A stretch of 64,000 nucleotides of DNA from Nocardia altamirensis NBRC 108246 (GTDB taxonomy: Bacteria > Actinomycetota > Actinomycetes > Mycobacteriales > Mycobacteriaceae), in contig NZ_BDAY01000041.1 of assembly GCF_001612685.1 (NCBI RefSeq), positions 1-64,000 of the forward strand, written 5' to 3'. The position numbers were made by a program, and so were the translations under genes. The notes under the pieces are model-generated. The model was not told the origin of the DNA. It did not search any database and worked only from the letters and a program-made list of their open reading frames with translations. Shown piece after piece: positions 59,861-64,000 of the stretch (positions are counted from its first letter, which is position 1; each line of letters begins with the position of its first letter).

Positions 59861-60633
59861 CGGTGTTTGGCGGCAACAGGATTGATCAGGGTTCCGATGC
59901 CCTCCACGGTCACGGACACCTGCTGTCCGGCCTGGACCGGGCCGACGCCCTCGGGCGTTCCGGTGAGGATGACATCACCGGGCAGCAGCGTCATCACGGT
60001 GGTGACCCACTCGATGAGCTTCGGAATGTCGTGCAGCAGAAGTGAAGTGCGGCTGCGCTGGCGCACCTCGCCGTCGAGCTCGGTGACGATCTCCAGATCC
60101 GATGGATCCAAGGAGGTTTCGATCCACGGTCCGAGCGGGCAGAAGGTGTCGTAGCCCTTGCCGCGCGTCCACTGCCCGTCGTGGCGCTGCTGGTCGCGGG
60201 CGGTCACGTCGTTGGCGACGGTGTAGCCGAGCACCACGTCGAGCGCGCGGGCCGCAGGCACGTCCTTGCACGGCCTGCCGATGACCACCGCGAGCTCACC
60301 CTCGTAGTCGACCTGAGAGGAGCTGGGCGGCAGGATGATCGGGGCATTCGGCCCGATGATCGAAGTGTTCGGCTTGAGGAAGATCACCGGGTCTTCCGGT
60401 GCGGGCCCGCCCATTTCGGCCGCGTGCGCCGCGTAGTTCTTGCCGATGCAGACCACCTTGCTCGCCAGGATCGGCGCGAGCAGGCGCACATCGGCCAGCG
60501 GCCAGCTCCGCCCGGTGAACGTCGGCGTACCGAACGGATGTTCCGCGATTTCCTTCGCGATGCTGTCGCTTCCCTCCGTTTCGATGCTGACGAACGCGAC
60601 CCCATCGGGACTGGCAACTCGACCTAGACGCAT
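59857..60633 (-). CDS. Fumarylacetoacetate-hydrolase-family protein
   Basis: This 258-residue FAH-fold protein has the metal-binding signature: CIGKNYAAHAAEMG, PVIFLKPNTSIIG, DYEGELAVVIG and GYTVANDVTARDQQ. Family members hydrolyse or decarboxylate acyl-pyruvates and related diketo acids. Counterpart of Rv2993c upstream of gltX. Specific substrate not assigned. ATG 60633. Confidence 0.92.
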   Translation of the reverse strand: MRLGRVASPDGVAFVSIETEGSDSIAKEIAEHPFGTPTFTGRSWPLADVRLLAPILASKVVCIGKNYAAHAAEMGGPAPEDPVIFLKPNTSIIGPNAPIILPPSSSQVDYEGELAVVIGRPCKDVPAARALDVVLGYTVANDVTARDQQRHDGQWTRGKGYDTFCPLGPWIETSLDPSDLEIVTELDGEVRQRSRTSLLLHDIPKLIEWVTTVMTLLPGDVILTGTPEGVGPVQAGQQVSVTVEGIGTLINPVAAKHR

Positions 60634-60838
60634 GCCGGGCAGTCTATCGACCCGCTTCCACCTGCTCGAACGCGCCCGACCGGGCGGTCAGTACGGCCGG
60701 TGCCGCCGACTATCGTCCGCTGTGAGAGATCCGACAACCAGGTCGTAGGATCCGCGTACCCGCAGGGGTGTAGCGTGAATCTCGTTGTTCATTCATTGGG
60801 ATATCTATCCCAAATTATGAGATTCCGAGGTGAGGCCG

Positions 60839-62023
60839 ATGACCACCGTGACACAGCTGCACGAGGTACGACGGTGGTCCATGCTCGGCCTCGGTGTCTT
60901 CGCGCAAGCCGCGAGCGCGGTCTTCGTGAACGGTGTCGCCTTCCTGTTGCCCGCACTCACCGATCGCGGGATGTCACTGGCGGCAGCGGGTCTGCTGGTG
61001 GCGATGCCGACCGTCGGGCTGGTGTGCACGCTGATCGCGTGGGGCTACGTGGTCGACCGGATCGGCGAGCGAAAAGTACTGATCGGCGGGCCGCTACTGA
61101 TGCTCGCGGCGGGTGCCGCGGCAGCAGCCAGCACGAACGACATCGCCCTCGGCGCACTGCTGTTCCTCGGCGGCGTCGGCGCGGCGAGCACCAACGGGGC
61201 GAGCGGTCGCCTCATCGTCGGCTGGTTCCCGCCGCATCGGCGCGGGCTGGCGATGGGGATCCGGCAGACGGCGCAGCCGCTCGGCGTCGCCGTCGGCGCG
61301 CTGGCCGTGCCCGCCGTCGCCGCGACATACGGTGTGCCCGCGGCCATTCTGGTGCCTGCGGCGATGGCAGGCCTCGCCGCCGTCGGCTGTCTGATCGGGA
61401 TCGTCGACCCGCCGCGGCCGGCGAGAACCACGGATGTGGCGTTGCGCGCCAACCCTTATCGCGGCGACGACACGCTGTGGCGGATCCACGCCGTCTCTGT
61501 GCTGCTGGTCATACCGCAGGGTGTGGTGTGGACTTTCGCACTCTTGTGGTTGCATCGTGACGCCGGCTGGTCGTTGGCAGCCGCGGGGATTCTGGTGACC
61601 GGCACTCAGATCTTGGGCGCCGCAGGACGAATCGGCACGGGCGCGTGGTCGGACCGGGTCGGCAGCAGGCTCGGTCCGTTGCGCACGGTCGCGGTCGCCG
61701 CCGTGCTGTCGATGGCCGCGTTGGCGGTGACGGCGTGGGCCCACATGTGGTGGGCGGCAATTCCATTGCTGGTCGCCGCGTCGGTGATCACGGTTTCCGA
61801 CAACGGTCTCGCCTTCACCGCCGTCGCCGAGCTCGCGGGACCGTACTGGAGCGGCCGCGGCCTCGGCATCCAGAACACCGGGCAGAATCTGGCGATGGCT
61901 GCGGTGCCGCCCGCGTTCGGAGCGCTCATTGCCACAAGCGGTTTCGCCGCCGCCTATCTCGTGGCGGCGGGGCTTGCGGTGGCCGCGGTCCCGCTGGTGC
62001 CGACCGGACGCCGCGGCGAATAG
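60839..62023 (+). CDS. MFS transporter (Rv2994-like)
   Basis: This 394-residue, 12-TM major-facilitator protein has motif A-like DRIGERKVLIGG and the later GTGAWSDRVGSRLGPLR. Counterpart of Rv2994. ATG 60839 has TGAGG at good spacing; GTG 60830 is possible. Substrate unknown. Divergent from the FAH gene. Confidence 0.88.
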   Translation: MTTVTQLHEVRRWSMLGLGVFAQAASAVFVNGVAFLLPALTDRGMSLAAAGLLVAMPTVGLVCTLIAWGYVVDRIGERKVLIGGPLLMLAAGAAAAASTNDIALGALLFLGGVGAASTNGASGRLIVGWFPPHRRGLAMGIRQTAQPLGVAVGALAVPAVAATYGVPAAILVPAAMAGLAAVGCLIGIVDPPRPARTTDVALRANPYRGDDTLWRIHAVSVLLVIPQGVVWTFALLWLHRDAGWSLAAAGILVTGTQILGAAGRIGTGAWSDRVGSRLGPLRTVAVAAVLSMAALAVTAWAHMWWAAIPLLVAASVITVSDNGLAFTAVAELAGPYWSGRGLGIQNTGQNLAMAAVPPAFGALIATSGFAAAYLVAAGLAVAAVPLVPTGRRGE

Positions 62024-62278
62024 CCGTCCAGCCCTGACGGATTGGTGTCCGCCCGCACACCGGGGCGGGCACCGATTTGTCGCATATCGCACCTTTTTCA
62101 GCAGCACGCCCGATCGGTCACTGTTCGAAAGCGCTCCGCGACCAGCCTCGGGAAGGCTGGGAGCAACTCGGGGACAACATCTTTCACTCGACCGACCGGT
62201 TCGGCCTGTCGAACACCACGGAGCCGACGAGCCGCGATACCGAAGTGAACCAGGACCCTCTACGCACTCGTTGACACC
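62024..62278. other. Intergenic region upstream of the TetR operators
   Basis: I see no gene, RNA or strong repeat in these 255 bases, except that TTGACA at 62271-62276 begins the promoter-like region described next. Confidence 0.45.
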
Positions 62279-62317
62279 TCAGTACCCCCGGTACTGATGT
62301 CGCATTTAGCGACATCA
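62279..62317. promoter_or_regulatory. Two overlapping perfect operators upstream of the TetR gene
   Basis: First: TCAGTACC-CCC-GGTACTGA (62279-62297), just after TTGACA (62271-62276). Second: TGATGTCGC-ATTTA-GCGACATCA (62295-62317). They share three bases. Both are perfect inverted repeats and sit 55-93 bases before the TetR start, as expected for autoregulation. Confidence 0.7.
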
Positions 62318-62371
62318 CGTCGCCAAGTGCTACGGTAGAGAAAGCAAGTTGCTATCAATACCAGGAGTGCG

Positions 62372-62980
62372 ATGCCGAGGATCGACGCGCCGACCGTCGC
62401 CCAACACCGTGCGAACCAGGAGCGCGCGCTACTCGACGCTGCGCGAATGGTGTTGCTCCAGAACGGTCCGCACGCGGTGACACCCGCATTGGTCGGCGCC
62501 GCCGCAGGACTCGCACGCAGCAGCGTCTACAAGTACTTCCGGTCCGGCGACGAAATCCTGTCCAGGATCGTGGCCGATGCGTTGGCGGATTGGGGTGAGC
62601 GCGTCCACGATACGGTCGAACGGGCCGAAACGCCCGCGGGCCGCGTCGAAGCCTACGTGCGAACAACCCTGGCGCTGGCCGCCTCCGGCGCCCACCGCAT
62701 CGCAGTCCTCGGCAGCACCCTCCCGCGCGACGAGTCCGCCCGGCGCGACCTCGCCGACGCACACCACGATCTGGCCGCCCCGTTGCGAGCGGCGCTCAAC
62801 GATCTCGGCACGCCGAACCCCGACCTGACCGCCGATCTGATCGACGGCGCACTCGGTCGCGCCATCGACCGCATCGATTCCGGCCGCGCCGACGCCGACA
62901 TCGTCCCGGAGACAGTAGGTTTCGTCCGCCGTGCCGTCGGCATCAGCCAGCGACCGACTCGCCAACGCGGCAAGGCCTGA
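62372..62980 (+). CDS. TetR-family regulator
   Basis: This 202-residue repressor has an N-terminal TetR HTH (ALLDAARMVLLQNGPHAVT; AAAGLARSSVYKYFRSGDEIL) and an all-helical ligand domain. AGGAGTGCG precedes ATG 62372. Probably autoregulated through the double operator. Likely targets are itself and perhaps the MFS gene upstream, but the latter reads toward it and ends before the operators. Confidence 0.9.
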   Translation: MPRIDAPTVAQHRANQERALLDAARMVLLQNGPHAVTPALVGAAAGLARSSVYKYFRSGDEILSRIVADALADWGERVHDTVERAETPAGRVEAYVRTTLALAASGAHRIAVLGSTLPRDESARRDLADAHHDLAAPLRAALNDLGTPNPDLTADLIDGALGRAIDRIDSGRADADIVPETVGFVRRAVGISQRPTRQRGKA

Positions 62981-63023
62981 CCCGCCTTCCCAGCAGCACA
63001 CCAGCTTTCACGAGAAAAAGCGC

Positions 63024-63060
63024 AAGCCCCGTATCCGGACAACCGTCGGACACGGGGCTT
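63024..63060. terminator. Bidirectional terminator between TetR gene and leuB
   Basis: An inverted repeat AAGCCCCGT-x-TCCG with CGGA-x-ACGGGGCTT encloses a nine-base loop (one mismatch) between convergent genes. Confidence 0.85.
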
Positions 63061-63075
63061 GGCGAGGTGATCGGA

Positions 63076-64000
63076 TCAGACGATGGCGGCGATACGGTCG
63101 CCGACCTCCACCGTCGACGCGGCACCCGAGCGGGCGGCGAGGTCCTTCGCGACGGCGGACTCGATGCGGCCTGCGGCCTCGGCGTTGCCGAGATGGTTGA
63201 GCAGCAACGAGACCGAGAGAATCGCGGCGGTCGGGTCCGCCTTGGACTGCCCCGCGATGTCGGGGGCACTGCCGTGCACCGGCTCGAACATGCTCGGGTT
63301 GACGCCGGACGCATCGATGTTCCCGCTGGCGGCCAGGCCGATACCACCGCTGACGGCGGCGGCGAGGTCGGTGATGATGTCGCCGAACAGGTTGTCGGTG
63401 ACGATCACGTCGAACCGGCCCGGATCGTTCACCATATGAATGGTCGCCGCATCGATGTGCTGGTAAGCCGTTGCCACATCCGGGAATTCGGCGGCGACCT
63501 CGTCGACGGTGCGCTGCCACAGCGAACCGGCGAAGGTGAGCACGTTGGTCTTGTGCACCAGCGTCAGGTGCTTGCGCCGCGCCTGTGCCTTCGCGAAGGC
63601 GTAGCGCACCACCCGCTCGATGCCGAAGCGGGTGTTGGTGCTGACCTCGGTCGCCACCTCGTGCGGTGTCTCGACCCGGATCGCGCCACCGGTGCCGGTG
63701 TACGGACCCTCGGTGCCTTCGCGAACCACGACGAAGTCGATGTCCGGGGTGCCTGCCAGCGGGCTGACGACGCCGGGAAACAGCTTGGACGGCCGCAGAT
63801 TCACGTGATGATCCAGCGCGAACCTGGTACGCAGCAGCAGCCCGCGCTCGAGCACACCGCTCGGCACCGACGGGTCACCGATCGCGCCGAGCAGGATCGC
63901 GTCGTGCTGCTTCAACTCCGGCAGCACGGATTCCGGCAGGATCTCGCCGGTCGCGTGATAGCGCTTGGCGCCGAGGTCGTACTCCGTCTTCTCGACGCCG
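63076..64000 (-). CDS. leuB: 3-Isopropylmalate dehydrogenase, C-terminal part, cut by window edge
   Basis: About 308 residues of LeuB are visible, open to the right edge (GVEKTEYDLGAKRYHATGEILP at its visible start). The enzyme oxidises 3-isopropylmalate in leucine synthesis. It has DFVVVREGTEGPYTG, the NAD/Mg region HKTNVLTFAGSLW, DNLFGDIITD and FEPVHGSAPDIAGQ. The frame continues beyond 64000 without a start. Counterpart of Rv2995c. Confidence 0.95.
   Translation of the reverse strand, partial: GVEKTEYDLGAKRYHATGEILPESVLPELKQHDAILLGAIGDPSVPSGVLERGLLLRTRFALDHHVNLRPSKLFPGVVSPLAGTPDIDFVVVREGTEGPYTGTGGAIRVETPHEVATEVSTNTRFGIERVVRYAFAKAQARRKHLTLVHKTNVLTFAGSLWQRTVDEVAAEFPDVATAYQHIDAATIHMVNDPGRFDVIVTDNLFGDIITDLAAAVSGGIGLAASGNIDASGVNPSMFEPVHGSAPDIAGQSKADPTAAILSVSLLLNHLGNAEAAGRIESAVAKDLAARSGAASTVEVGDRIAAIV

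Overview
The window is high-GC actinobacterial chromosome and looks like Nocardia or a close mycolate-containing relative. Three things support this: an MmpL lipid exporter, the mycobacterial-type coiled-coil divisome protein SepIVA, and an HU protein with a long Lys/Ala tail (HupB). Gene order also matches, from memory, two stretches of the Mycobacterium tuberculosis map: Rv2924c-Rv2927c together with Rv2965c-Rv2995c, and Rv1129c-Rv1133c (prpR-prpD-prpC-metE). No prophage, insertion sequence or CRISPR array was seen. Assignments come from reading translations and motifs; no database was searched.

Layout. 1-20 kb is mostly accessory: a truncated DUF222/13E12-type gene at the left edge; an MmpL transporter; a CmtR-like metal sensor overlapping a CDF-like transporter; a hydrolase behind a 28-bp perfect palindrome; a sugar-related group (NAD-dependent epimerase, small protein, glycogen-debranching-type enzyme, GT4 glycosyltransferase); a winged-helix/AlkZ-like protein; a CMD-family protein; an unusual two-TM protein with a PstS-like domain; a PHP/PolX-like protein; and a DHFR-like reductase. 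It runs into the housekeeping operon sepIVA-yceD-rpmF-rnc-mutM.

20-41 kb holds coaD, rsmD and pyc. Next comes what reads as a B12-independence block: metE behind a cobalamin riboswitch, and the methylcitrate-cycle genes prpC, prpB and prpD with the divergent regulator prpR. The block also carries a limonene-epoxide-hydrolase-like gene and a tiny DUF1737 gene running against the prp genes. An ECF41-type sigma factor divergent from a 14-TM MFS exporter follows, then recG, a DAK-domain protein and rpmB.

41-64 kb is the conserved block: acetyltransferase, enoyl-CoA hydratase, ung, thiL (which has no ordinary start codon), a DUF3515 protein, ddl, gpsA, fbiD/cofC, ppk, mutT1, hupB, leuD, leuC, an IclR regulator, an F420/FMN-dependent PPOX-family protein, tRNA-Glu(CTC), tRNA-Gln(CTG), gltX, a FAH-family hydrolase, an MFS transporter, a TetR regulator under double operators, and a leuB cut by the right edge.

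Functional links: GluRS with its tRNA substrates; ppk with a NUDIX/phosphohistidine-phosphatase fusion; leucine synthesis (leuC, leuD, leuB and the IclR regulator); propionate and methionine metabolism without B12; and repair enzymes (mutM, ung, recG, mutT1). Regulatory DNA is rich. It includes several perfect inverted repeats, TANNNT boxes 7-13 bases before start codons that imply leaderless mRNAs, clear hairpin terminators at most convergent junctions, and two recent-looking tandem duplications (71 bp and 35 bp) in intergenic DNA.
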